In this document: in pieces, positions 45,602-53,927 of the stretch
Numbering within the stretch: position 1 is the stretch's first letter
Layout of the letters: each line of letters begins with the position of its first letter
From: Klebsiella pneumoniae
GTDB taxonomy: Bacteria > Pseudomonadota > Gammaproteobacteria > Enterobacterales > Enterobacteriaceae
Direction of reading: 5' to 3'
Assembly: GCF_000742135.1 (NCBI RefSeq)
Contig: NZ_KN046818.1
Location: forward strand, 1,178,841-1,242,840
Length of the DNA: 64,000 nucleotides
Translations under genes and position numbers: made by a program
Notes under the pieces: model-generated
Databases searched by the model: none
What the model was told of the DNA's origin: nothing
Seen by the model: the letters and a program-made list of their open reading frames with translations, nothing else

Positions 45602-46411
45602 TTAATGTAATGGTTGTGGGATCATCTTTTTCAGCTGCGGGTAGAGCGTCTGGCTGGCCAGCAGCAGCGGATTGCCGCGCTGGATCCCCTCCTGCGCCAG
45701 AAAATCGTTGCTGACGCCGCCCGCTTCGCGCATCAACACCAGCCCCGGCAGGGCGTCCCACGGGTTCATGTGCGGCTCGTAGTAGCCAATCAACCGGCCC
45801 GCCGCCGCCCAGGCGCTCATCAACGCCCCGGAGCCGTTGCGGATAAACATGCCGCCGTCGCTGAGCAGCGCCTGCAGAAACGGCAGAAAGTCCGCCGGGG
45901 TGACGCGATGCGAGGTGCCGACGCCCATCACGCCCTCTTTGACCGTCGTCGCGGGGTGCGGACGGATCGGAGCGTCGTTGAGCCAGGCGCCATGGCTCCG
46001 CAGGGCGTGAAACAGCTCGCGATGGTTGGGGTCGTAGACCACGCCGATGACCGGTTCGCCGTCGGCGACGATCGCCAGCGACAGGCACCAGGTGTGCAGG
46101 CCGTTGAGGAAACAGCTGGTGCCATCGATGGGGTCGACCACCCACAGCACTCGCGCGTCGGGCAGGCGGGCGCCGCTCTCTTCGCCGAGAAAACCATCCT
46201 CCGGAAACGCGCTCTGAATGCGCTGTTTGACAAAGGCCTCCACCCGCTTATCGGCCACGCTGACCACATCCTGCAGGTCGTCGCCCTTATGGTCGACGGT
46301 CAACGCCTCGCGCTGTTGATAGTATTCAAACGCCAGCTCAGCCCCCGCTTTCGCCAGCTCGCAGGCCAGACGGTAGCGGGCCTGTAGCGCTTCTGATTCC
46401 TGAGATTGCAT
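45602..46411 (-). CDS. Inositol monophosphatase family protein
   Basis: This 269-residue Mg-dependent phosphatase has the family motifs GEESG (residues 76-80), VVDPIDGTSCF (Asp93, Asp96) and MNPWDALPG (Asp219). These three together form the two-metal active site. It has no signal peptide and should act in the cytoplasm. Members also hydrolyse histidinol phosphate or nucleotide phosphates, but the neighbours (MFS organophosphate transporter, phytase) suggest inositol monophosphate. It follows a LacI regulator gene and a palindromic operator at 46427. The start follows GGGAGTCACT. Confidence 0.88.
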   Translation of the reverse strand: MQSQESEALQARYRLACELAKAGAELAFEYYQQREALTVDHKGDDLQDVVSVADKRVEAFVKQRIQSAFPEDGFLGEESGARLPDARVLWVVDPIDGTSCFLNGLHTWCLSLAIVADGEPVIGVVYDPNHRELFHALRSHGAWLNDAPIRPHPATTVKEGVMGVGTSHRVTPADFLPFLQALLSDGGMFIRNGSGALMSAWAAAGRLIGYYEPHMNPWDALPGLVLMREAGGVSNDFLAQEGIQRGNPLLLASQTLYPQLKKMIPQPLH

Positions 46412-46426
46412 AGTGACTCCCTATTT

Positions 46427-46440
46427 TGCACACGTGTGCA
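46427..46440. promoter_or_regulatory. LacI-type operator palindrome TGCACACGTGTGCA
   Basis: This perfect 14-bp inverted repeat with a central CG pair is typical of LacI/GalR-family operators. It sits 16 nt upstream of the phosphatase start, just after the terminator of the LacI-type regulator gene, where it could block transcription of the phosphatase-MFS-phytase unit. Confidence 0.65.
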
Positions 46441-46449
46441 TTTTGCCTG

Positions 46450-46472
46450 AAAAAAACAGCCCCGAAGGGCCG
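46450..46472 (-). terminator. Intrinsic terminator of the LacI-type regulator gene
   Basis: On the minus strand CGGCCC, a TTCG tetraloop, GGGCTG and seven T residues form a short stem-loop with U-tract, 61 nt downstream of the regulator stop. It separates the regulator transcript from the phosphatase operon promoter. Confidence 0.75.
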
Positions 46473-46532
46473 AATGAGTGTGGCCGGGTTTCGCAGAAGA
46501 TTCTGTGATCGCTCCAGCATAAAATGGTTTTT

Positions 46533-47516
46533 TCATTTCGCACTATGACGAATAATTAGTTTCACCGGCACTTCGCGATGGCGCGAGGGCAGGCTGAAGC
46601 GGGCGATCCGCGTCATTAACAAATCCACCGCGTGGTGGGCCAGCAGGGCGGTATTCTGCTGAACGGTGGTGAGCTGATAGGGCTGCCAGTCCGCCTGCGG
46701 GATATCGTCAAAGCCGACGATGGCCGGCAGCGGGGCGGCGGCGTCCCGCAGGCCGTCCTGGGCGCCCAGCGCCAGCATATCGGTGGCGCAAAACAGCGCC
46801 TGCATCCCGGGGTTTTCAGCAACCAATTCTCTGGCAGCCTGGTAGCCGGCCTGATAGCCGCCGCCGTCGCAGAAGCGGCTGCTCACCGCCATATCCGACG
46901 TCCGGGCGATAAAAGCCTCATAGCGCTGGCGGGTGCTGAAGTTCTCGCGATTTTCGCCAATAAAGCCAACCTGCCGCCAGCCTCGGCGACTGAACAGATT
47001 CGCCACCAGCTTCGCTCCCTGGGCGTTATCGCTGCACACCCGGTCGCAGCCGGCGAGGTCCGCATGGCGGTTGATCAGGGTGACGGGGATCTTGCGCGCC
47101 AGATACTCCTCCGCCAGCGACAGCGGCGGCGCGCCGGAGGTGATGATCACCCCGGCGACGTGATAGCTCAGCAGTTGTTTAAGCGAGGGGGCGAGCTGCT
47201 GCGGATCGTCAGCGTTCATCAGCAGCGGCATAAAGCCATTGAGCGCCAGCTGATGGACCAGCGGCGCCAGCAGTTTGCTGCGAAACGGGTTGTCGAAACC
47301 GGCGGTGACGATGCCGATAAAATTACTGCTGCCGGTGATCATCGTCCGGGCGATGATATTCACCTGATAGCCCAGGGCTTCCGCGGCACTCAGCACCTTC
47401 TGCCGGGTCTTCTCCGACACCGAGGCGCCGGGGGTGAAGGTGCGGGAGACCGCCGAGCGCGAGACGCCGGCCAGTCTGGCCACGTCCTCGGCCTTAATCC
47501 ATTTTTTATCGCTCAT
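46533..47516 (-). CDS. LacI-family transcriptional regulator
   Basis: This 327-residue repressor has the N-terminal helix-turn-helix EDVARLAGVSRSAVSRTF (about residues 8-25), the hinge helix region and a periplasmic-binding-like effector domain. Sequence such as NFIGIVTAGFDNPFRSKLLAPLVHQ and IVGFDDIPQADWQPYQLTTVQQ is typical. It probably senses a sugar or inositol-like ligand and controls the adjacent phytate set. The start is the ATG at 47516. It lies 112 nt after codA on the same strand and may have its own promoter. Confidence 0.9.
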   Translation of the reverse strand: MSDKKWIKAEDVARLAGVSRSAVSRTFTPGASVSEKTRQKVLSAAEALGYQVNIIARTMITGSSNFIGIVTAGFDNPFRSKLLAPLVHQLALNGFMPLLMNADDPQQLAPSLKQLLSYHVAGVIITSGAPPLSLAEEYLARKIPVTLINRHADLAGCDRVCSDNAQGAKLVANLFSRRGWRQVGFIGENRENFSTRQRYEAFIARTSDMAVSSRFCDGGGYQAGYQAARELVAENPGMQALFCATDMLALGAQDGLRDAAAPLPAIVGFDDIPQADWQPYQLTTVQQNTALLAHHAVDLLMTRIARFSLPSRHREVPVKLIIRHSAK

Positions 47517-47628
47517 CGTCGTTTCGCGCCGTCTGTTTTCCAGGAGGCCGACGCCCGGGCGGGCGTCGGTCACGCACACTGCCTGAAAAGGTATCACAGA
47601 AAGGCGTCGTCGCGCAGCGCCTTGCGCC

Positions 47629-48867
47629 CTATACCGGGTAGCGGATGTGCTCCACCTCACGCTGCAAAATCACCCTGCCGTGGCGAATGGAGGTCAGCAC
47701 CCGTGCCTGACGACGGACGGCCTCGTAGTCGTTTTCCGCATCGAGGATCAGCAGGTTCGCCGGGCGGCCTTCGGCGAGGCCGTAGTTATCGCCCAGACAG
47801 AGCGCCCGGGCGCTGTTGTCGGTGACAAAGTCGAGACAGCGCTGCAGATCGTCATAGCCGAGCATATGGCAGATGTGCAGTCCGGCATCCAGAATGCGCA
47901 GGATATTGCCGTTTCCCAACGGATACCACGGATCCTGAATCGAGTCCTGAGCAAAGCAGACGTTGATGCCGGCGCGATCCAGCTCCGCCACCCGGGTGAC
48001 GCCGCGCCGTTTCGGCCAGCTGTCAAACCGGCCCTGCAGATGAATGCTTTCGGTCGGGCAGGAGATGAAGTTGATGCCCGAGGCTTTCAGCAGGCGAAAC
48101 AGCTTCGAGCAGTAGGCGTTATCGTAAGAGCCCATCGCGCAGGTGTGGCTGGCGGTGACCTGCGCCCCCATGCCGCGCACCCGCGCCTCTTCCGCCAGCA
48201 CTTCGAGGAAACGCGACTGCGGATCGTCGATTTCATCGCAGTGGACATCCACCAGGCGGCCGTAGCGCTGGGCGAGGTCCACCAAAAACATCACCGAGCT
48301 GACCCCTTTGTCGCGGGTGTTCTCATAGTGCGGAATGCCGCCCACCACGTCGGCGCCCATCTCGATGGCGCGCGTCATCAGCTCCCGGCCGTTGGGATAC
48401 GATTCGATTCCCTCCTGCGGAAAGGCGACAATCTGCAGATCGATGAGATCGGCGGCCTCTTGTTTCACCGCCAGCAGCGCCTGCAGGGCCGCCAGCGACG
48501 GGTCGGTGACATCCACATGGGTACGGACGTGCTGGACGCCGAAATCGCGCAGCATGCCGATGGTTTTCAGCGCTCGCTGACGGGTGTCCTCCGGGGTAAT
48601 ACTCGCTTTGCGCTGGCTCCAGCGGGTGATGCCTTCAAACAGGGTGCCGCTGCGGTTCCACTCCGGCTCGCCCGCGGTGAGGGTGGCGTCAAGATGGATA
48701 TGCGGCTCGACGAAGGGCGGGATCGCCAGCCGGCCCTGGGCGTCGATATCCCCGGCGTCGGCAGTCTGCATCGCGGCCTGGGCGGTGATGCGGTGAATCA
48801 TCCCGTCCTGCAGGTCAAGAGTAAACAGCGCCTCCTGGCGGCGCAGGCGAGCGTTAATAATTTTCAT
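47629..48867 (-). CDS. codA: Cytosine deaminase
   Basis: This 412-residue amidohydrolase converts cytosine to uracil and ammonia. The metal ligands appear in VEPHIHLDATL (His56, His58) and in LVDVHCDEIDD. The substrate-loop sequence FAQDSIQDPWYPLGNGN and the catalytic-site run HTCAMGSYDNAYCSKL match E. coli CodA (427 residues). Its start overlaps the PucR gene stop as ATGA. It is the third gene of the codB-pucR-codA operon. Confidence 0.93.
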   Translation of the reverse strand: MKIINARLRRQEALFTLDLQDGMIHRITAQAAMQTADAGDIDAQGRLAIPPFVEPHIHLDATLTAGEPEWNRSGTLFEGITRWSQRKASITPEDTRQRALKTIGMLRDFGVQHVRTHVDVTDPSLAALQALLAVKQEAADLIDLQIVAFPQEGIESYPNGRELMTRAIEMGADVVGGIPHYENTRDKGVSSVMFLVDLAQRYGRLVDVHCDEIDDPQSRFLEVLAEEARVRGMGAQVTASHTCAMGSYDNAYCSKLFRLLKASGINFISCPTESIHLQGRFDSWPKRRGVTRVAELDRAGINVCFAQDSIQDPWYPLGNGNILRILDAGLHICHMLGYDDLQRCLDFVTDNSARALCLGDNYGLAEGRPANLLILDAENDYEAVRRQARVLTSIRHGRVILQREVEHIRYPV

Positions 48868-50099
48868 GGTGGGTCCTGTAAATGGTTTTGCGATAAACGC
48901 CAGATCACCAGCGCGACCGAGGCGTTGAGATGAAACTGAGGGTGGCTGACCGGGTAGCCGGTCAGTTTTTCAATGCGCTGGATGCGCTGATGCAACGTGT
49001 TGCGGTGGAGACCCAGCCGGTCGGCGGCCCGCACCACGTTGCCGTTCTCCTGCAGCAGCGTCTCGAGGGTCTCCAGCAGCAGCCATGGCGCTTTACGGCC
49101 CGGCTCGATCAGGCAGCCAAGGGTGTCGTGCATAAAATCGTTGAGCAGCGCCGGGTCGCTGACCGCGGACAGCAGTTTGATAAACCCCAGCTGCTGATAG
49201 TCGCTGATGCGCTGGGTTGGCCGCAGGGTATCGCACAGATCCAGCGCCTGGCGCGCCTGCGACAGCGCCCGCGGGTAACCCTGCAGCTGCCTGACCGGCG
49301 CGGAGAGGCCGCAGAGCAGCGACAAACTCTCCTCTCCGTCCGCCAGCGCCTGCAGCCACTGCTGTAGCCATTTTTTCTGCTGAAAGCCTTCCCCCTCCTC
49401 ATCCGGCAGCAGGAAAAGGAACATGTTGCTGCGCTCCAGCAGCGGAAAGGAATTGCCCTGCTGGTTGAGCTGCTGCTGCAGCTGCTGACGCACGCTGCGG
49501 TGGGCCTGCAGCAGCCAGGCTTCGGCCTGCTCGGGCGGGAACTGGCGAAACAGGCGGGACAACCCCTCCAGACGCAGCGCCGCCAGCCGCAGCGGACGGG
49601 TAAAATCGAGCTGCTGGTGCAGGGCGCGCTGATGGAGCATCTGCAGGTCCGGATAGTCGCCGGTGACCAGCTGCATCAGAATGTCGCGCTGCGACTGCAG
49701 GACGTTTTCGCTGCGGACCAGCGCGGTGCCGATGCGCTCGGTGACAATCACCATCTTCAGCAGGTAGGGCTGCTCGATCAGCGGCATGCCCAGCTCGTCG
49801 GCAAGGGCGATCAGCGTGGCGGGAATGGCGTGGATATAGGCCTCGCCGGTGAGGATCACCATCCCGGCGATGCCGCGCTGTTTGCCCTCCATCAGCAACT
49901 GGATCAGGTTGGCTTCATCCCGGGGATGGTTGATGCCGGTGATAAACACCAGCTCGCCGCCCATGATCCACTCGGCGATATGTTCATTTTCCGCCACGTA
50001 GTACCAGCGTACGGCCCGCTGCAGCCCTTGCTTTCCCGCCCGCAGACGCAGGGCGGAGAGTCCCTCAAGGGCCAGCAGTTCGCTGACCGTCAGGCTCAT
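48864..50099 (-). CDS. PucR-family transcriptional regulator
   Basis: The 411 residues combine an N-terminal PucR-type sensor domain (MSLTVSELLALEGLSALRL, VFITGINHPRDEANLIQLL) with a C-terminal CdaR/PucR helix-turn-helix (ENGNVVRAADRLGLHRNTL). The family controls purine and other nitrogen catabolic genes. I start it at MSLTV, overlapping the codB stop as ATGA, and it overlaps codA at its own end, so three genes are translationally coupled. It probably regulates the cod operon, with cytosine, uracil or a nitrogen signal as effector. Confidence 0.9.
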   Translation of the reverse strand: MSLTVSELLALEGLSALRLRAGKQGLQRAVRWYYVAENEHIAEWIMGGELVFITGINHPRDEANLIQLLMEGKQRGIAGMVILTGEAYIHAIPATLIALADELGMPLIEQPYLLKMVIVTERIGTALVRSENVLQSQRDILMQLVTGDYPDLQMLHQRALHQQLDFTRPLRLAALRLEGLSRLFRQFPPEQAEAWLLQAHRSVRQQLQQQLNQQGNSFPLLERSNMFLFLLPDEEGEGFQQKKWLQQWLQALADGEESLSLLCGLSAPVRQLQGYPRALSQARQALDLCDTLRPTQRISDYQQLGFIKLLSAVSDPALLNDFMHDTLGCLIEPGRKAPWLLLETLETLLQENGNVVRAADRLGLHRNTLHQRIQRIEKLTGYPVSHPQFHLNASVALVIWRLSQNHLQDPP

Positions 50100-51358
50100 G
50101 GCTCCTGCTCCGCGACGGCGGCAGGCTGGCGTTTGCTTAGCAGAGTCAGGGCGATATAGACCAGCGCGGAAACGGAGATCCCCACCAGCGGCGCGATCCA
50201 CGGCGAAAGATAGGCCACCACCGCGCCGGCGGCGTAGGCGCCGAGTCCCAGCCAGTTAAAACGCGGCAGGCGGGCGTTCTGCAGCAGGGGATAGCGCCCG
50301 CCGCGGGCGAACCAGTAGTCGGCGAGGATCACCCCGCCGATGGGCGGAATAATACTGCCCAGCAGCACGAGGAAGGGGATCAGCATTTCGTACATCCCGC
50401 CAATGGCCAGCACAATGCCCACCCCGGCGGCGGCGAGGGTCAGCGTCCGGCGACGTTCGCTGCGCAGCAGATGGCAGGCGGCGGCGGAGACGTTATAGAT
50501 GGTGGGGCCCTGGATGGTCAGCAGGTTGAGACAGAGCATGATCACCGCGGCCACCGATAGCCCCTGCAGGATCAGCACTTCAACGATATCGGCCTGTTGA
50601 TAGACGATAGCGCACCAGGCGCCGGCGACGATCATCAGCCCGTTGCCGATGAGGAAGCTGCCCATGCTGGCGAGAATGGCGGTCCGGCTGGAGTTGGCCA
50701 GCCGGGTCCAGTTTGTCGCCTGGGTGGCGCCGCTGGCGAAAGTGCCGAAGACCATGGTGATGGCCGCCGACCAGGTCATGGTGTCGCTCGGCGCAATACG
50801 GGTCATCGCCTGCCAGCCGCCGGCGTGGTGCAGCGCCAGATACATGGAGACCATCAGCAGCACAAACATCAATGGCACCGACAGGCGCGACAGCGCGTCC
50901 AGCCCCTTGTAGCCCACCAGCGCGGTGACGCAGAACAGAATACCAAACAGCACCATCAACGGCTGGGTCAGCGCCTCGGGCAGAGCGAGGATCTTCACCA
51001 ACGAGATAGCGACCGTGGCGGTGCCCCAGGCGTACCAGCCCAGCTCGGCAAAGCCAAGAATAAAATCGGCCAGCTTGCTGCCAATCTCCCCGAAGCAGAA
51101 CCGGCCCATCAGCACCGTATTCAGGCCGCTGCGCGCGGCGATCCAGCCCAGCGACGCGGCATAGAGGGCCAGCAAGGCGTTGCCGATGACGGCTATCCAC
51201 AGCAGATTGACGATGGAAAAGGAGACGCCGAGTTTACCGCCGGCGAACATCGTGCCGGTGAAAAAGGTAAAGCTGAACAACACCATGGCGATGGAAAATA
51301 CGCCTTTGCGTCCGGCGGCGGGCGCTTCGACGAGGGGAAAATCATTGCTGTTTGACAT
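50096..51358 (-). CDS. codB: Cytosine permease
   Basis: This 420-residue transporter of the NCS1 family has twelve membrane segments. Its sequence GTMFAGGKLGVSFSIVNLLW, GRFCFGEIGSKLADFILGFAELGWYAWG and ATNWTRLANSSRTAILAS fits CodB closely. The start is MSNSNDFPLVEAPAAGRKG (51358); a longer frame is not supported. It heads the codB-pucR-codA operon and takes up cytosine for CodA. Confidence 0.93.
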   Translation of the reverse strand: MSNSNDFPLVEAPAAGRKGVFSIAMVLFSFTFFTGTMFAGGKLGVSFSIVNLLWIAVIGNALLALYAASLGWIAARSGLNTVLMGRFCFGEIGSKLADFILGFAELGWYAWGTATVAISLVKILALPEALTQPLMVLFGILFCVTALVGYKGLDALSRLSVPLMFVLLMVSMYLALHHAGGWQAMTRIAPSDTMTWSAAITMVFGTFASGATQATNWTRLANSSRTAILASMGSFLIGNGLMIVAGAWCAIVYQQADIVEVLILQGLSVAAVIMLCLNLLTIQGPTIYNVSAAACHLLRSERRRTLTLAAAGVGIVLAIGGMYEMLIPFLVLLGSIIPPIGGVILADYWFARGGRYPLLQNARLPRFNWLGLGAYAAGAVVAYLSPWIAPLVGISVSALVYIALTLLSKRQPAAVAEQEP

Positions 51359-51448
51359 CCTGGAACCTCTGGCTGGTAGATGGGCGGTGATTGCCGGAAG
51401 TAGCAAGAGATGTGCCAGGAAAAACCGGGCACGGGGAATAGCGCGCGG

Positions 51449-51463
51449 TGTGCAACATGCACA
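51449..51463. promoter_or_regulatory. Dyad TGTGCA-ACA-TGCACA upstream of codB
   Basis: This perfect 6-bp inverted repeat with a three-base spacer is 91 nt before the codB start. A related TGTGCA half recurs at 51501. It could be the binding site of the co-encoded PucR-type regulator. It differs from the LacI-type palindrome at 46427. Confidence 0.4.
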
Positions 51464-51762
51464 TTTATTGAAGGATCCCGGACGGGTAATGCCATTCTAC
51501 TGTGCATCCTGCCAGGTTTTGCACCAGTCCAGGGCAGAGGAGGGCGGTGAGCGCATCCCTGGCGCCGGAGGAGAATTTTAGCCAGGACGATCCGCCTGTT
51601 TTTGGCCAGAGAGTAGTGGAGAATAGTGGTGTACTTAAAACGGTTGGTTAAATCACTGTGAATAAAGGTTATTTAATATGCTTTTATGATATAACCATTT
51701 GTCTTGTGTGTGTTTCCTGAAATATTGTCCCCTCCGGTTAGCGGTGTTAGTATCGGATAAAT

Positions 51763-51778
51763 AGCCATTTAGACGGCT
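51763..51778 (+). promoter_or_regulatory. Predicted MetJ operator upstream of mtnB
   Basis: The adjacent octamers AGCCATTT and AGACGGCT match the met box at 5 and 7 of 8 positions. They end 31 nt before the mtnB start, overlapping the probable promoter. The sequence TTTAGACGGCTAAA is also a short dyad, so another repressor cannot be excluded. Confidence 0.55.
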
Positions 51779-51809
51779 AAATAAATCATCGCTAACCTAA
51801 GGAACTGCT

Positions 51810-52418
51810 ATGTGGCAAGAAAGACTCGCGCAACTGGTCACCACCTGTCATTGGATCGGCGCGAAAGGCTGGGCGCCGGCGACCGGCGGCAATATGTCGG
51901 TGCGTCAGGATGATACCTGGTGCTGGCTAAGCGAGTCGGGCCGCGACAAAGGCAGCCTGACAACCGAGGATTTTCTGCAGGTTGAGATCGCCACCAACCA
52001 GGCGCCTTCCGGACGGAAGCCGTCGGCCGAGACCGGTCTGCACACCCTGGTGTATCGCCTGTTCCCGGAAGCCAACGTGGTGCTGCATGTGCATACCGTC
52101 AACGCCACCGTGCTGTCGCGCATCGAAAAAAGCGACACGCTGGCGCTGCAGGGGTATGAAATGCAGAAAACCCTTAGCGGGCAGCATAGCCATCTCGATA
52201 CCGTTCCGATCGCCATCTTCGATAATGACCAGGATATTGACGCCCTGGCGGCGCGGATTGCCGATTATGCGCAAACCCGCCCGCTGCGCTACGGCTTTCT
52301 GCTGCGCGGCCACGGCCTGACCTGCTGGGGGAAAGATATTCAGGAGGCCCGCCGTCAACTGGAGGGGCTGGAGTTCCTGTTCGAGTGCGAGCTGATGCGC
52401 CGCCGCTACGAGCCCTGA
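51810..52418 (+). CDS. mtnB: Methylthioribulose-1-phosphate dehydratase
   Basis: This 202-residue class II aldolase-fold enzyme dehydrates methylthioribulose 1-phosphate. The MtnB pattern is clear: ACHWIGAKGW-like TTCHWIGAKGW, PATGGNMSVR, SAETGLHT, LHVHTVNAT (metal-binding His93, His95), YEMQKTLSGQ and LLRGHGLTCWG. It lies in one operon with a FGGY kinase (12-nt gap) and a D-2-hydroxyacid dehydrogenase, rather than with mtnC and mtnD. Those two are 11 kb away on the other strand. A paralogue beside mtnC beyond the window cannot be excluded. Confidence 0.88.
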   Translation: MWQERLAQLVTTCHWIGAKGWAPATGGNMSVRQDDTWCWLSESGRDKGSLTTEDFLQVEIATNQAPSGRKPSAETGLHTLVYRLFPEANVVLHVHTVNATVLSRIEKSDTLALQGYEMQKTLSGQHSHLDTVPIAIFDNDQDIDALAARIADYAQTRPLRYGFLLRGHGLTCWGKDIQEARRQLEGLEFLFECELMRRRYEP

Positions 52419-52430
52419 GCCGGAGCAGGT

Positions 52431-53927
52431 ATGGATTTTTATCTTGGTATCGATATTGGCACCTCGCGGGTGAAAGCGGTGCTGTTTGATCAGCATTTCA
52501 CCGCCTGCGCCAGCGCCGCGGAAAATACCTCACCCCGCCTGTCGGCCAATGGCTACGCGGAACAGGATATGACCCAGCTGTGGCATTCGGTGCTGGCTAT
52601 TCTGCGCCAGATTGCCCGCCATCCGGCGCTACAGGCGGGGCGGCTGCGGGCTATCGGCCTCGCCGGGCAAGGGGAGGGGGTCTGGCTCAGCGATGAGCAG
52701 GGCGAACCGGTGGGCCCGGGGATCCTGTGGAGCGATACCCGCAGCCACGAGCTAATGAGCGACCTGCTGCGCCGACCCGGCTTCGACCGCCGCTATTTCG
52801 CCGATACCGGCACCCACCTGCAGCCCTGCAATACCAGCCTGCAGCTGTACTGGCTGAAACAGTATCAGCCGGCGCGGCTGGCGGCCGCGCGCTATCTATT
52901 TTTCGCCAAGGACTGGATCCGCTTTCGCCTGACCGGCGTGGCGGCGCTGGAGCTGACGGACGCCAGCAGCTCGTTACTCAATCAGCAGACCGGCAGCTGG
53001 TCCTCGGTGGTGATGAACGAGATGGGGCTGAACGAACTGCTGCCGCTGTTTCCCCCGCTGCTGGCCCCGGATGCCCCGGCCGGCACGCTGAGCGACGCGG
53101 TGGCGGCGCTGACCGGGCTGCCCGCCGCGACGCCGGTGGCCGCCGGGGCGCTGGATGTCTGTAGCGCCGCGCTGGGCTGCGGCGCGGTCAACGAAGGGGA
53201 TATCTACACGATCCTCGGCACCACCTGCTGCACCGGGATCGTCTGCCGCGGCCCGCAGACGGTGAACGAGGCGACGCGCTTTGTCACCCATACCGAAGCC
53301 GGACAGGTGATCTCCCTGTTTCCGATGCAGGCCGGTACGCCAAACATTGACTGGCTGCAGCAGCATATTTCGCTGGACGCCGATCTGGGGCGCCTGGAGC
53401 AGGCGATCGCGGCGGTGGAGCCAGGCAGCGGCGGCGTCTTCTGGCAGCCGTACCTCAATGGCGAACGTGCGCCGTTTTACAGCCCGGACGCGCGGGCCGG
53501 CTTTTTCGGCATTAGCCCGCACACCACCCGCGCCGAACTGCAGCGCGCGGTGTTTGAAGGACTGGCCTTCGCCATTGTCGATGCGCTGCAGGGTTATCCG
53601 CAGGGCGGCGAGCTGTATCTGACCGGCGGCGGCGCAGCCTCGGCGACCTGGCTGCAGATTATCGCCGACTGTACCGGACGCACGGTGGTCTCCAGCGCCT
53701 TTAACGAACTGAGCGCGCGCGGCGCGGCGATCCTGGCGGCCCGTAGCGTCGCGGCGCTGGCCGAGACGCCTCCGCTGGCGCAGACCCGCTATCAGCCGCG
53801 CCCTCAGGCGCATGCCCGCTACGCGGCGCTGTATCCCGTTTACCGCCTGCTGCGCGAGCAGATGCTGCCGGTATGGCAGGCCAGACAGGCCGCCCTTCAA
53901 CCTCTTTCTCAGGACCTACAACCATGA
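52431..53927 (+). CDS. FGGY-family carbohydrate kinase
   Basis: This 498-residue kinase has the N-terminal loop GIDIGTSRVKAVLFD (residues 6-20) and GLAGQGEGVWL near 75. The candidate catalytic Asp is in AGALDVCSAALGCG, and GGGAASATWLQIIADCTG is the second ATP-site motif. It looks more like xylulokinase or autoinducer-2-kinase relatives than like glycerol kinase. Co-transcription with mtnB suggests it phosphorylates a related sugar, but the substrate is unknown. Its stop overlaps the next start as ATGA. Confidence 0.88.
   Translation: MDFYLGIDIGTSRVKAVLFDQHFTACASAAENTSPRLSANGYAEQDMTQLWHSVLAILRQIARHPALQAGRLRAIGLAGQGEGVWLSDEQGEPVGPGILWSDTRSHELMSDLLRRPGFDRRYFADTGTHLQPCNTSLQLYWLKQYQPARLAAARYLFFAKDWIRFRLTGVAALELTDASSSLLNQQTGSWSSVVMNEMGLNELLPLFPPLLAPDAPAGTLSDAVAALTGLPAATPVAAGALDVCSAALGCGAVNEGDIYTILGTTCCTGIVCRGPQTVNEATRFVTHTEAGQVISLFPMQAGTPNIDWLQQHISLDADLGRLEQAIAAVEPGSGGVFWQPYLNGERAPFYSPDARAGFFGISPHTTRAELQRAVFEGLAFAIVDALQGYPQGGELYLTGGGAASATWLQIIADCTGRTVVSSAFNELSARGAAILAARSVAALAETPPLAQTRYQPRPQAHARYAALYPVYRLLREQMLPVWQARQAALQPLSQDLQP

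Larger units (their letters stand above)
51359..51809. other. Divergent regulatory region between codB and mtnB
   Basis: This 451-nt gap has two parts. The codB side carries the dyad TGTGCA-ACA-TGCACA (51449-51463) and a further TGTGCA (51501). The mtnB side is AT-rich with a met-box pair. I found no coding frame with a ribosome site. Confidence 0.6.

Noticed and set aside
45492-46145. N-terminal extension of the MFS gene
   Set aside because: It lies in the phosphatase gene in another frame, and the MFS family length is met from 45491.
47647-48933. Long open reading frame (428 codons) on the plus strand opposite codA
   Set aside because: It is antisense to codA and its translation shows low-complexity, family-free sequence typical of GC-rich shadow frames.
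51481-51530. Possible sigma-54 promoter upstream of codB
   Set aside because: The GG and GC elements do not have the required ten-base spacing in either direction.
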